Source of the DNA: Corynebacterium auriscanis
GTDB lineage: Bacteria; Actinomycetota; Actinomycetes; Mycobacteriales; Mycobacteriaceae
NCBI RefSeq assembly: GCF_030408435.1
Contig: NZ_CP047046.1
Location: 1,904,572 to 1,968,571, forward strand
Direction of reading: 5' to 3'
DNA length: 64,000 nucleotides
Under the pieces are notes generated by a model. That model was not told where the DNA came from, did no database searches, and saw nothing but the letters and a program-made list of their open reading frames with translations. The number at the start of each line of letters is the position of its first letter. Position 1 is the stretch's first letter. The position numbers and the translations under genes were made by a program. Below, piece by piece: positions 43,207-51,600 of the stretch.

Positions 43207-44006
43207 GAACGTCGCTCCCCATTGTTGGTCTCAACCACGTGTGCGGGGCCGCTGCCTGTACTACCTGTATGTGCAGGACTACCGGTCGCGGGGTCGGTGT
43301 GTGCGGGGCCGCTGCCTGCACTACCTGTGTGTGCGGGACTAGCGGTCGCGGGGTCGGTGTGTGCGGGGCCGCTGCCTGCACTACCTGTGTGTGCGGGACT
43401 AGCGGTCGCGGGGTCGGTGTGTGCGGGGCCGCTGCCTGCACTACCTGTGTGTGCAGGGCTGCCCGTCGCGCGGTCGGTATGTGCGGGGCCGCCCGTTTCG
43501 CCACCGATTGCAGCATCCCTGCTCTCTGCATCCGCACGGCACTGCATCATCGTGGAACGCGTGGCTTCACACACGATCGTTCCGTCTTGGTTTCGGCCGA
43601 TGTGCTTGAGCTCCACGATGCCCTGGTTCGGCCGCGATTTGCTCTTGCGTTTAGCGATACACGTGGTCTCCACATAGAGCGTGTCCCCATGGAACATCGG
43701 GGCTGGGAACTTCACCTCAGTGAATCCCAGGTTCGCAACAATCGTGCCCAGAGTTAATTGGGAAACGCTCAGTCCCACCACCGTGGACAGTGTGAACATC
43801 GAGTTCACCAAACGCTCGCCCCTAAACCCAGGCTGTTCTGCGGCCCACGCGGCGTCGAGATGAAGGGGCTGTGTGTTCATCGTTTGAGTCGTGAAAAGGG
43901 TATTGTCAGCCTCCGTCACGGTACGACCCGGGCGGTGCAGGTAGGTCACGCCCTCTTCGAATTCCTCAAACCACAAACCGCGCTGCAAAATTTTCTTCTC
44001 AGTCAT
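43203..44006 (-). CDS. MaoC-like hydratase with a repeat-built C-terminal tail
   Basis: A 267-residue protein. Residues 1-165 form a MaoC-type hot-dog hydratase domain ('GRTVTEADNTLFTTQTMNTQPLHLDAAWA' holds the Asp/His catalytic region), as in Rv2499c of the mycobacterial leucine cluster. It likely hydrates a 3-methylglutaconyl-type CoA. From residue 175 the chain turns into a Gly/Pro/Ala/His/Thr/Ser tail of four 20-residue units ('GPAHTDPATASPAHTGSAGS' type), encoded by an exact 60-bp DNA repeat. The tail has no counterpart I know in the family and is probably disordered. The gene lies in operon between the dehydrogenase and the lyase. Confidence 0.88.
   Translation of the reverse strand: MTEKKILQRGLWFEEFEEGVTYLHRPGRTVTEADNTLFTTQTMNTQPLHLDAAWAAEQPGFRGERLVNSMFTLSTVVGLSVSQLTLGTIVANLGFTEVKFPAPMFHGDTLYVETTCIAKRKSKSRPNQGIVELKHIGRNQDGTIVCEATRSTMMQCRADAESRDAAIGGETGGPAHTDRATGSPAHTGSAGSGPAHTDPATASPAHTGSAGSGPAHTDPATASPAHTGSAGSGPAHTDPATGSPAHTGSTGSGPAHVVETNNGERRS
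43239..43500 (-). repeat. 60-bp in-frame tandem repeat in the MaoC-like gene
   Basis: Four units with an exact 60-base period, the two central ones identical. Each encodes 20 residues, so copy-number change keeps the frame and the downstream citE start. The plus strand also stays open across the array, giving spurious reading frames. Confidence 0.93.
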
Positions 44007-44050
44007 GAGTACTCCTGCCTCTTTTCGAAAAACCTAGGTAGCCCGCGCTC

Positions 44051-45196
44051 TCACAACCCCAAGTGACGGGCGATCAGCATCTGTTGAACTTCGGTGGTTC
44101 CCTCGCCGATCTCTAGGATCTTCGAATCGCGGTAATGACGGGAAACGCGGTACTCGTTCATGAAGCCGTAGCCACCGTGAATCTGTGTGGCATCGCGAGC
44201 GTTGTCCATAGCTGCTTCGGAACAGATCATTTTCGCGATTGAGGCTTCCTTCGCACAGTCCTTACCAGCAACCATCTTCTGGGCCGCGGCGTGCCATGCC
44301 TGACGTGCGGTCCACGCCCGCGCTTCCATGCGAGCGATCTTGAAGGACACGGCCTGGTAATCACTGATGGGTTTGCCGAAGCTGGTGCGCTCTTTGGCAT
44401 AGCGGACGGATTCATCCACACAACCCTGTGCCGCACCACACGCCAAGGCGGCGATCGCGATGCGTCCCTCTTCCAAGATGGAAAGGAACTGCGCGAAGCC
44501 ACGACCGCGCTCGCCCACCAGATTTTCCTCTGGCACGCGCACGTTGTCGAACGTCAAGGGGTGCGTGTCACTCGCATTCCAACCGACCTTGTTGTAAGCG
44601 GGCTCTGCGGTGAATCCTTCCGTGCCGCTGGGCACGATAATCGCGGAGATTTCCTTCTTTCCATTGTCCCGCTGGCCTGTAACGGCAGTGACCGTGACCA
44701 ATCTGGTGATGTCCGTCCCGGAGTTGGTGATGAACTGCTTCGAGCCGTTGATCACCCACTCGCCGTCTTCCAACTTCGCCGTTGTCTTGGTTCCACCGGC
44801 GTCCGAGCCCGCCTCGGGCTCCGTCAAACCGAAGCCGGCTAGTTGTTTACCGGCGACCAAGTCAGGCAACCACTTTTCCTTTTGCTCCTGGGTGCCAAAG
44901 CGGTAAATCGGCATGATGCCCAGCGAAACACCCGCCTCCAAGGTGATGGCCACGGACTGATCCACGCGCGCGAGTTCTTCCAATGCCACGCACAGCGCCA
45001 TATAGTCGCCACCCATGCCGCCGAATTCCTCGCTGATGGGAAGGCCGAACAGCCCCATTTCACCCATTTGGCGAACCACGTCGTATGGGAAAGTGTGATC
45101 ACGGTCGTGCTGGGCCGCCACTGGGTCCACCACGTTGTTGGCGAAGTCCTCCACGCCCTTGCGCAGTTGCTCCAATTCATCGCTCAAAATAGCCAT
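44051..45196 (-). CDS. short/branched-chain acyl-CoA dehydrogenase (FadE19-like)
   Basis: A 381-residue FAD flavoprotein. N-terminal helices, the FAD/substrate motif 'GFGLTEPEAGSDAGGTKTTA', 'WVINGSKQFITNSG', 'TSFGKPISDYQAVSFKIA' and the C-terminal 'DATQIHGGYGFMNEYRVSRHYRDSKILEIGEGTTEVQQ' are present. The Glu in 'GEGT' (about residue 365) is the catalytic base position of most acyl-CoA dehydrogenases. Classical isovaleryl-CoA dehydrogenase has Ala there and uses another Glu. So although the cluster suggests isovaleryl-CoA, the substrate range may be broader. The start at 45196 (MAILSDEL) is set by GCAGGAAGACA upstream; an extension to 45253 is unlikely. Confidence 0.93.
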   Translation of the reverse strand: MAILSDELEQLRKGVEDFANNVVDPVAAQHDRDHTFPYDVVRQMGEMGLFGLPISEEFGGMGGDYMALCVALEELARVDQSVAITLEAGVSLGIMPIYRFGTQEQKEKWLPDLVAGKQLAGFGLTEPEAGSDAGGTKTTAKLEDGEWVINGSKQFITNSGTDITRLVTVTAVTGQRDNGKKEISAIIVPSGTEGFTAEPAYNKVGWNASDTHPLTFDNVRVPEENLVGERGRGFAQFLSILEEGRIAIAALACGAAQGCVDESVRYAKERTSFGKPISDYQAVSFKIARMEARAWTARQAWHAAAQKMVAGKDCAKEASIAKMICSEAAMDNARDATQIHGGYGFMNEYRVSRHYRDSKILEIGEGTTEVQQMLIARHLGL

Positions 45197-45266
45197 TGTC
45201 TTCCTGCTTTCTGGTGTTTGTGTCTCTGTGGTTGGTTGCTGCGCCGCCGGCACTTACCTGCCGCGC

Positions 45267-47294
45267 TTATTCTTTTGGTTCGACGCCCGCCAGCACCTGC
45301 CCCGTTTGAACTTTGTCTCCGACGGCCACCTCGACGGTGACCACCCCGGCGATCTCCGCCTTCAAGGTGTGCTCCATCTTCATGGCTTCGATGACCACGA
45401 CTGGCTGTCCTTCATCCACCTCGGCGCCGGATTCCACCTCAACGGCGATCACCGTGCCAGGCATGGGACTGGTGATGCTGCCGCTGCCAGCGCCGGCCGC
45501 GGACTCCAGTTGTGCGGCCTTGGTGATACGCGCGAGTTCAAAGGTGCCCTCAGGCCCCGTGACATACCCCGACGCTGGCACCGACCAGGAGGTGTACGCG
45601 CCGCCATCCACGCTGATCTTGCGACTGCCGCGCTCCCCAACTTCCGCGTTGACGTGGACCTCGTGCGAATCCTCACCCATTGTTACTGTCCACGCGCCGG
45701 CTTCCGCACCGGGCACCATATCGACCTCAACAACACCGTCATTGCTGGTGCTGTCCTTCAACAGCATCCGTACTGGGGATCTGCGGTCATTCCCCCGCCA
45801 GCCGTCGCCAACGGCCCACACTGCGGACAGCGTGCGGTGCTGGGTCTGCGCCGGGGGGTATGGATCGGTGGGTTGCTGCGCGCGTGGCAAGTGGGCGAGA
45901 ACAGCTCGGACGAAGGCAGCTACCGGTGGCGTGGGATCAGCGTAGTCCCCCACGATCCGGTCCAACAGCCCGGTGTCCAAGTCACCTGCCACGACCTCGG
46001 GGCGGGTCACGAGGAAACGGTTGAAGTTGAGGTTGGTCACAACCCCTTCGATGACGGTCTGTCCCAGCGCGCGGTCCAAACGCGCCAGGGCGGCCTCGCG
46101 GGAATCGGCGAAGGTAATGACCTTGGCCAGCATCGGGTCATAGTCCGATCCGATAACCTGACCAGAGCGGATTCCGGAATCCACCCGCACCCCGTGGCCA
46201 TCTGGCCAGCACAAAGCTTTCACCGTCCCTCCTGTGGGCAAAAATCCCGCAGCCGGGTCCTCGGCATACACGCGGGCCTCCACCGAGTGCCCGGTGAGTT
46301 GAATCTGATCCTGTGCCAAAGGAAGCTTCTCCCCCTGAGCCACACGAATCTGCCATTCCACCAGGTCCACACCTGTAACCAATTCGGTCACGGGGTGCTC
46401 CACTTGCAGGCGGGTATTCATCTCCATGAAGAAGAACTTCTCCGGCTGCTTGGCGGAGACGATGAATTCCACCGTGCCCGCTCCTACGTAGCCACAAGCT
46501 CGGGCAGCGTCGCACGCGGCCTGGCCGATCTCTTCACGGGTTGTGGCATCCAGCAAAGCCGATGGGGCTTCCTCGATGACTTTTTGGTGACGCCGCTGCA
46601 GTGAGCACTCGCGCTCTCCCAAATGGACCACGTTTCCGTGGGTATCGGCCACAACCTGAACCTCGATGTGGCGGGGAGTATCAACGAAGTGCTCCATAAA
46701 GAGGGTATCGTCGCCGAAAGAGCTGGCAGCTTCGCGCCGGGCGGATTTCAGTGCAGCCGGTAGCTGTGCGGGGTCCTCCACGCGGTGCATACCCTTACCT
46801 CCGCCACCGGCGGAAGGCTTGACGAGCACGGGAAATCCGATATTGGGGGCAGCGGCAATGATGTCTTCATCGCTCAGCCCTGGCCGGGAGATGCCAGGCA
46901 CGGTGGGAACGCCCCGCGATTCCACCGTGGCACGTGCAGTGATCTTGTCTCCCATCTTGTCCATAGCACTGGCAGGAGGGCCGATGAAGGTGATTCCTTC
47001 CTGTTCGCACCGTGCGGCGAATTCCGCATTTTCGGAGAGAAATCCGTAGCCGGGGTGAATGGCTTGCGCACCGGCGCTGTGCGCGGCAGCGATAACTTTA
47101 TCGATGTTGAGGTAGGACTCAGATGCAGCCGCTGGTCCAATGTGGACCGCTGTATCGGCTTCCACAACGTGAGGGGCTGCGGCGTCGGCGTCGGAATAAA
47201 TGGCGACAGCCTGCAAACCCATAGCGTGAACAGTGCGAATGACCCGCACGGCGATTTCACCGCGGTTGGCGATGAGAACGGTATTAAAAGTCAT
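45267..47294 (-). CDS. accA1: acyl-CoA carboxylase alpha subunit (biotin carboxylase + BCCP)
   Basis: A 675-residue protein. It has an N-terminal biotin carboxylase ('TVLIANRGEIAVRVIRT'), an ATP-grasp domain with 'VLVKPSAGGGGKGMHRV' and 'RECSLQRRHQKVIEEAPS', catalytic 'FFFMEMNTRLQVEHPVTE', a linker domain, and a C-terminal biotinyl domain with 'VIEAMKMEHTLKAEIAGVV' (biotinyl Lys in AMKM). With AccD1 it should carboxylate 3-methylcrotonyl-CoA, as Rv2501c/Rv2502c do. The start at 47294 is set by AAGGAGT twelve bases before ATG; the longer in-frame start to 47348 overlaps accD1. The gene is 19 bases after accD1. Confidence 0.94.
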   Translation of the reverse strand: MTFNTVLIANRGEIAVRVIRTVHAMGLQAVAIYSDADAAAPHVVEADTAVHIGPAAASESYLNIDKVIAAAHSAGAQAIHPGYGFLSENAEFAARCEQEGITFIGPPASAMDKMGDKITARATVESRGVPTVPGISRPGLSDEDIIAAAPNIGFPVLVKPSAGGGGKGMHRVEDPAQLPAALKSARREAASSFGDDTLFMEHFVDTPRHIEVQVVADTHGNVVHLGERECSLQRRHQKVIEEAPSALLDATTREEIGQAACDAARACGYVGAGTVEFIVSAKQPEKFFFMEMNTRLQVEHPVTELVTGVDLVEWQIRVAQGEKLPLAQDQIQLTGHSVEARVYAEDPAAGFLPTGGTVKALCWPDGHGVRVDSGIRSGQVIGSDYDPMLAKVITFADSREAALARLDRALGQTVIEGVVTNLNFNRFLVTRPEVVAGDLDTGLLDRIVGDYADPTPPVAAFVRAVLAHLPRAQQPTDPYPPAQTQHRTLSAVWAVGDGWRGNDRRSPVRMLLKDSTSNDGVVEVDMVPGAEAGAWTVTMGEDSHEVHVNAEVGERGSRKISVDGGAYTSWSVPASGYVTGPEGTFELARITKAAQLESAAGAGSGSITSPMPGTVIAVEVESGAEVDEGQPVVVIEAMKMEHTLKAEIAGVVTVEVAVGDKVQTGQVLAGVEPKE

Positions 47295-47313
47295 AGTGAA
47301 TGTACTCCTTGCC

Positions 47314-48888
47314 CTACATGCGGAAAACGCCAAATTTGCCACGCTCACCGATTGGAGCCTGGGCGCAGATGTCGAGTGCCATGGCCAGGGTGCGGCGGGT
47401 ATCGGCTGGGTCGATCACCCCGTCATCCCACAGGCGGGCCGTGGAATACCAGCAGGTGGACTTTTCATCGAACATCTCGCGAATAGGACGCTCGAATTCT
47501 TCCTGTTCCTGCTCTGACCAGCTGTCACCCCGGCGTTCGATCTGCGCGCGACGGACGGTGGACAGGGTCATGGCCGCTTGGGGGCCACCCATGACCGAGA
47601 TCCGGGCATTCGGCCACATCCACAAGAAGCGTGGGGAGTATGCGCGACCACACATGGAGTAGTTGCCAGCGCCAAAGGCGCCACCCGTAACCACAGTGAG
47701 TTTGGGAACCGAGGCCGTTGCAACCGCGTTAACCATCTTCGCGCCGTGCTTAGCAATGCCGCCTTCTTCGTACTGCCGCCCGACCATGAAACCAGTGGTG
47801 TTTTGCAAGAATACGATGGGGATGCCGCGCTGCTCACACAGTTCAATGAAGTGCGCGCCCTTCACCGCTGCCTCGGCGAAGATCACACCGTTGTTGGCGA
47901 TAAATCCCACTGCGTGGCCCTCTAACCGGGCGAATGCGGTGACGATGGACGTGCCGTATTCCGCTTTGAACTCGTGGATGCTGTTTTCATCGGCGAGGGT
48001 TTCGATCACGTCATGCGCGTCATACGGGATCTTTGAATCCGTGGGCACGATATCGTACAGGTCCGTTTGAGGCCGTGGGGCTGGCACGGGTTCACCCTTC
48101 AACCATGGGGCGGGCTTGGATTCCGGCAAGGTGGCGATGATCTCGCGCATCTTTCGTAGGGCATCGCTATCATCCGACGCCAAATGGTCCGTCACACCGG
48201 AAATGCGGGAGTGCATTGCTCCGCCACCCAGTTCTTCTGGAGTGACATCCTCGCCCGTCGCCGCCTTCACCAGTGGAGGACCCGCGAGGAAGATCGTGCC
48301 TTGGTTTTCCACGATGATGGATTCATCGCTCATCGCCGGCACGTAGGCACCGCCTGCTGTGCAGGATCCCATGACTGCCGACAATTGAGGGATCCCCTTG
48401 GCGGACATATTGGCTTGGTTGAAGAAGATACGGCCGAAGTGATCGCGGTCGGGGAAGACCTCGTCCTGGTTCAGCAGCATGGCGCCACCCGAATCGACGA
48501 GATACACGCAAGGCAAGTGATTTGCTTCGGCGATTTCTTGGGCCCGCAGGTGCTTTTTCACCGTCATCGGGTAATAAGTACCGCCGGAGACGGTGGCATC
48601 GTTGGCCGCGACCATGCACAGACGCCCTTCGATGAGGCCCACTCCGGCGATGATCCCGGCGGCGGGTGCTTTGCCGTCGTACATATCTTCTGCGGCGAGC
48701 GGGGCGATCTCGAGGAACGGGCTACCGGGATCCAACAGGTTGTTGATGCGGTCGCGCGGGAGGAGCTTCCCCCGCGATACATGGCGCTCTCGGGCTTTGT
48801 CTCCACCCCCACGTGCTGCGCGATCCAGCCTTTCCCGTAGCTCGGAGATCAATTCGCGGTGTGTTGCGATACTTGGGCTAGCCGTCAT
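47314..48888 (-). CDS. accD1: acyl-CoA carboxylase beta subunit (methylcrotonyl-CoA carboxyltransferase)
   Basis: A 524-residue carboxyltransferase with two crotonase-fold halves. Methylcrotonyl-CoA carboxylase-like motifs include '[22 protein letters not shown]', '[37 protein letters not shown]', '[19 protein letters not shown]', '[24 protein letters not shown]' and '[31 protein letters not shown]'. It is the first gene of the operon accD1-accA1-fadE-maoC-citE-ligase. A palindrome that may be the regulator's operator lies 36 bases upstream (48924-48938). Confidence 0.94.
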   Translation of the reverse strand: MTASPSIATHRELISELRERLDRAARGGGDKARERHVSRGKLLPRDRINNLLDPGSPFLEIAPLAAEDMYDGKAPAAGIIAGVGLIEGRLCMVAANDATVSGGTYYPMTVKKHLRAQEIAEANHLPCVYLVDSGGAMLLNQDEVFPDRDHFGRIFFNQANMSAKGIPQLSAVMGSCTAGGAYVPAMSDESIIVENQGTIFLAGPPLVKAATGEDVTPEELGGGAMHSRISGVTDHLASDDSDALRKMREIIATLPESKPAPWLKGEPVPAPRPQTDLYDIVPTDSKIPYDAHDVIETLADENSIHEFKAEYGTSIVTAFARLEGHAVGFIANNGVIFAEAAVKGAHFIELCEQRGIPIVFLQNTTGFMVGRQYEEGGIAKHGAKMVNAVATASVPKLTVVTGGAFGAGNYSMCGRAYSPRFLWMWPNARISVMGGPQAAMTLSTVRRAQIERRGDSWSEQEQEEFERPIREMFDEKSTCWYSTARLWDDGVIDPADTRRTLAMALDICAQAPIGERGKFGVFRM

Positions 48889-48923
48889 CGGCCATCTCCC
48901 TTCCCATTACAGTTAGTGACTAT

Positions 48924-48938
48924 TAACCGTTTCGGTTA
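48924..48938. promoter_or_regulatory. candidate operator before the leucine-type operon
   Basis: TAACCG-TTT-CGGTTA is a perfect inverted repeat 36-50 bases upstream of accD1, where a promoter is expected. The TetR gene at 50722, the counterpart of Rv2506, is the natural candidate to bind it. I could not find an equal copy upstream of the TetR gene itself. Confidence 0.45.
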
Positions 48939-49006
48939 CGTCACACCCTAGTGTGTTCCACGCCACACCGGTAGGAAGCTTTCGTTTTGCCATCAAAAAA
49001 TAAAAA

Positions 49007-49028
49007 ATCCACCCCCTTTAGGGTGGAT
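49007..49028 (-). terminator. intrinsic terminator between IS30/tetR and accD1
   Basis: On the minus strand ATCCACCC and GGGTGGAT form an 8-bp stem followed by TTTTTTATTTTTTG. It would stop transcription coming from the transposase or, before insertion, from tetR, and so isolates the accD1 promoter. Confidence 0.85.
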
Positions 49029-49050
49029 CGCGTAATTCCGGGCGGGCGGA

Positions 49051-50702
49051 TTCTTGCGGTCGTGGAAACACATCCTATATTTCTGATAACCCTAGCAGGG
49101 CGGCCATTCGTTCTGCTGGAGTGTCGAAGTCGAGTGTTTTGCGGGGACGCCGGTTAAGCTGCATTGCTACGAATTCCAGGTCGTGTTCGGTGTGAACGCT
49201 TAAGTCGGTTCCTTTCGGGAAGTATTGTCGCAGTAGCCCATTGGTGTTTTCGTTGGTACCGCGTTGCCACGGCGATCCCGGGTCACAGAAGTACACTGGG
49301 CAGTCTGTGGCGACCGAAAAGGATTTGTGTCCTGCCATCTCACTTCCTTGATCCCAGGTCAACGATCCTTTGAGGTGATTGGGAAGAGTGCCTATGGCCT
49401 TGACTAAGGCGTTTCTGACAGCGACAGCGTCATGGCTATCAGGAAGATGCAGCAACATCACATACCTGGTAGTTCGTTCGACGAGAGTTCCGATAGCGGA
49501 CTTGTTTCCTTTGCCTAGTATCAGGTCGCCTTCCCAGTGCCCTGGCACAGCTCGGTCTTCGACCTCGGCAGGCCGGTCCGAAATCATCACCATCGGATCG
49601 ATGAATCGGTTCCTGGCAATACGTTGCCCGCGCGGTTTGCGCACTGTGCGTCCTTGGCGCAGGCATGATGCGATTTCTTTCTTCAACTCGCCTTTGGCCT
49701 GGAAGAACAAAGCTTGGTAGATGGTTTCAGTACACACGTGCATAGTGTCATCGCCGGGATGATCTTTACGCAACCGTCCAGCAATCTGCTCCGGAGAAAG
49801 CTTCTCACGCAGCATATCCATAACCGTTGGCCATAGAGCCGGCACGGAGTCGATCTTGCGTTTTTTGGGCCGGAATCTCCGAAGCACTGATTTGCGATGA
49901 GCATGAGTGGGCAAATACAGACCAAAGTCATCTTGGTTACGGCGTAGCTCTTTGCTGATAGTGCCGGGTGAGCGGTTCAACCGGCGGGCTATGGCACGCA
50001 CTCCTACTCCCTGATGATGCACATCAGAAATAAGCTCACGTTCTTCAATGCTGAGATACCGCGGTGATATGCGCTGATCAATACGAGCCTGGGGCACGAT
50101 AGCAATAGGTAGTGACTGTCGGCCGTCTACATACTCAAGAACCTGCATGAGCCGGTTATACAGTGCTTTATCGGGCCCATCGGGTTCAAACGCTACGCGC
50201 TGTCTGCCCAGTTTGATCAGACCTTTGTCGATATCCAGAGCATCACGTTGATTGATGCCACACACCGATGCAGCATCCTTGCGCCCTAACGCATTGACTC
50301 TAAGCTGTAGGTACCCGCAGCGTCTGGTGGTTGCGGCAGCTCGTCGTCCATGCGGGTTGCGTTTCCACAAGCCCAGTTCAATACCGATCCGATAGACCAC
50401 GCTCGAGTTGACCTTGCATTGACGAGCAATATCCATCGGCGCCCAACCAGCAAGCCACAACTGGCTGATACGCTCTGAATCCTCCGATGACGTAACACGA
50501 TATCGTCGAACTTCCACGTCCAACTGCCGGGCAAGCCGATACGCCACAGAATGAGGCAACCCGACGCTGACAGCGGCAGCACGAACAGAGCTTCCTGCCT
50601 GCATCAAACTACAAAAACGTTCGACCACAACAGAATCCGGGTCCCACCGAGACTCCAAGACAACACCTCACACGAAGTCAGGTGTTTCCACGATCACTAG
50701 AA
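49051..50702 (-). mobile_element. intact IS30-family insertion sequence
   Basis: A full-length transposase is flanked by imperfect inverted repeats. The left end, TTCTTGCGGTCGTGGAAACAC (49051-49071), pairs with the reverse complement of about 50682-50702, which shares TTCT, GTGGAAACAC and most bases between. The outer bases show no obvious target duplication. It lies between the 3' end of the TetR gene (20 bases away) and the terminator at 49007-49028. Confidence 0.85.
49075..50658 (-). CDS. IS30 family transposase
   Basis: A 527-residue DDE transposase, longer than the 383-residue IS30 prototype because of an N-terminal region with extra helix-turn-helix motifs ('SVRAAAVSVGLPHSVAYRLARQL'). 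The IS30 DNA-binding motif 'GVGVRAIARRLNRSPGTISKELRRN' follows at about residue 225. The catalytic core is complete: 'VPGHWEGDLILG' (D), 'LTWDQGSEM' (D) and 'NENTNGLLRQYFPKGTDL' (E). No frameshift is present, so it is likely active. It shares core motifs with the decayed element at 23292-24810. Confidence 0.95.
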   Translation of the reverse strand: MESRWDPDSVVVERFCSLMQAGSSVRAAAVSVGLPHSVAYRLARQLDVEVRRYRVTSSEDSERISQLWLAGWAPMDIARQCKVNSSVVYRIGIELGLWKRNPHGRRAAATTRRCGYLQLRVNALGRKDAASVCGINQRDALDIDKGLIKLGRQRVAFEPDGPDKALYNRLMQVLEYVDGRQSLPIAIVPQARIDQRISPRYLSIEERELISDVHHQGVGVRAIARRLNRSPGTISKELRRNQDDFGLYLPTHAHRKSVLRRFRPKKRKIDSVPALWPTVMDMLREKLSPEQIAGRLRKDHPGDDTMHVCTETIYQALFFQAKGELKKEIASCLRQGRTVRKPRGQRIARNRFIDPMVMISDRPAEVEDRAVPGHWEGDLILGKGNKSAIGTLVERTTRYVMLLHLPDSHDAVAVRNALVKAIGTLPNHLKGSLTWDQGSEMAGHKSFSVATDCPVYFCDPGSPWQRGTNENTNGLLRQYFPKGTDLSVHTEHDLEFVAMQLNRRPRKTLDFDTPAERMAALLGLSEI

Positions 50703-50721
50703 CTTGCCAAGATGGTTATTC

Positions 50722-51336
50722 TTAACGAATCCCCACAACAGCCCGAGCGGCGAGCGCGACTTGGCGGCGCAACACAGCCTCTCCCGCCCAGCGCGTGGTG
50801 TTCTGCGAAGAGTTGATCATTCCCGTGACCAGCTGCGCCGTAATTTTGCCCGCCTCCCCCTTAAAGGACGGGTCGAAAGCCGCCAACGACGTTGCCCACA
50901 ACGCGAGATAGTGCCCCTGTGCGGCACGGACCTTTTCGCGACCATCATCGGCCAAACGGAATAGTTCCCGCTGGTGAAGGCGGATAAGCTCGGGTTGCCC
51001 CAGCGCGAAATCAATATGGAAATCAACCAAGGTTTCCAGTTGATCACGTGGCCCCACTACCCCATCGAGAAGCTTTTCGGCCTCGCACAGAAGGTGCTCG
51101 GAAATACCAGTCAGTAGCTCGTTGAGGATTTCCTCCTTGCCCGAGAAATGCCGATAGACCGCAGGGCCACTGATCCCCACAGCCTCACCCAGATCCTCCA
51201 GGCGCATTTCGTGATAACCCCTCACGCTCATGATGTCCGCCGCCGCTCGCAGCAGCTGAACACGCCGGGTACGCTTTGCAGCTAGACGCGGTGCGACATC
51301 GTCCACGTCTGGCAATGGGGGAAAAGTACAGCTCAT
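50722..51336 (-). CDS. TetR family transcriptional regulator (Rv2506-like)
   Basis: A 204-residue TetR regulator. The N-terminal helix-turn-helix is 'LLRAAADIMSVRGYHEMRLEDLGEAVGISGPAVYRHFSGKEEILNEL'; the ligand domain continues with 'FHIDFALGQPELIRLHQRE'. In mycobacteria a gene of this type (Rv2506) lies next to the leucine-degradation cluster, and such regulators usually sense an acyl-CoA. Here it is on the same strand as accD1 but separated from it by the IS30 element. It is expected to repress the accD1 operon, perhaps through the palindrome at 48924. It is not AmtR, which occupies a nearby position in C. glutamicum; the sequences differ. Confidence 0.87.
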   Translation of the reverse strand: MSCTFPPLPDVDDVAPRLAAKRTRRVQLLRAAADIMSVRGYHEMRLEDLGEAVGISGPAVYRHFSGKEEILNELLTGISEHLLCEAEKLLDGVVGPRDQLETLVDFHIDFALGQPELIRLHQRELFRLADDGREKVRAAQGHYLALWATSLAAFDPSFKGEAGKITAQLVTGMINSSQNTTRWAGEAVLRRQVALAARAVVGIR

Positions 51337-51442
51337 GTTTCTTATATAAACACACTACGCGGTGCAGTAAGTAAATTGTCCCTAACTGACAGTGGCTAGA
51401 CATCAGCTAGAAGAGTGATAGAGTGCGACAGCTGCGCGGCCG

Positions 51443-51560
51443 GCGACCGACAACCAATGTGCAACAGCTGCCCGACCGGCGACCGACAACCAATGTGCAA
51501 AAGTTGCCCGACCGGCGACCGACAACCAATGTGCAACCGCTACCCGGCCGGCGACACACA
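51443..51560. repeat. 36-bp tandem repeat, three to four units
   Basis: Units beginning GCGACCGACAACCAATGTGC start at 51443, 51479, 51515 and, degenerate, 51551. They fill most of the gap between the TetR gene and the gluconolactonase-like pseudogene. The unit is a multiple of three, and both strands stay open as 12-residue repeats, but no start signal or homologue supports coding. Confidence 0.9.
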
Positions 51561-51600
51561 ACGTGCGACTGAGCGGACCCCGGGTTGCACTTGTTTGCCA

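Noticed and set aside
50722..51336. AmtR, the nitrogen regulator found near purH in C. glutamicum
   Set aside because: The TetR sequence differs from AmtR in the DNA-binding helix and the context is a leucine-type cluster.
51443..51560. Possible CRISPR or cysteine-rich peptide in the 36-bp array
   Set aside because: No spacers between units, no start signal, and both strands are equally open.
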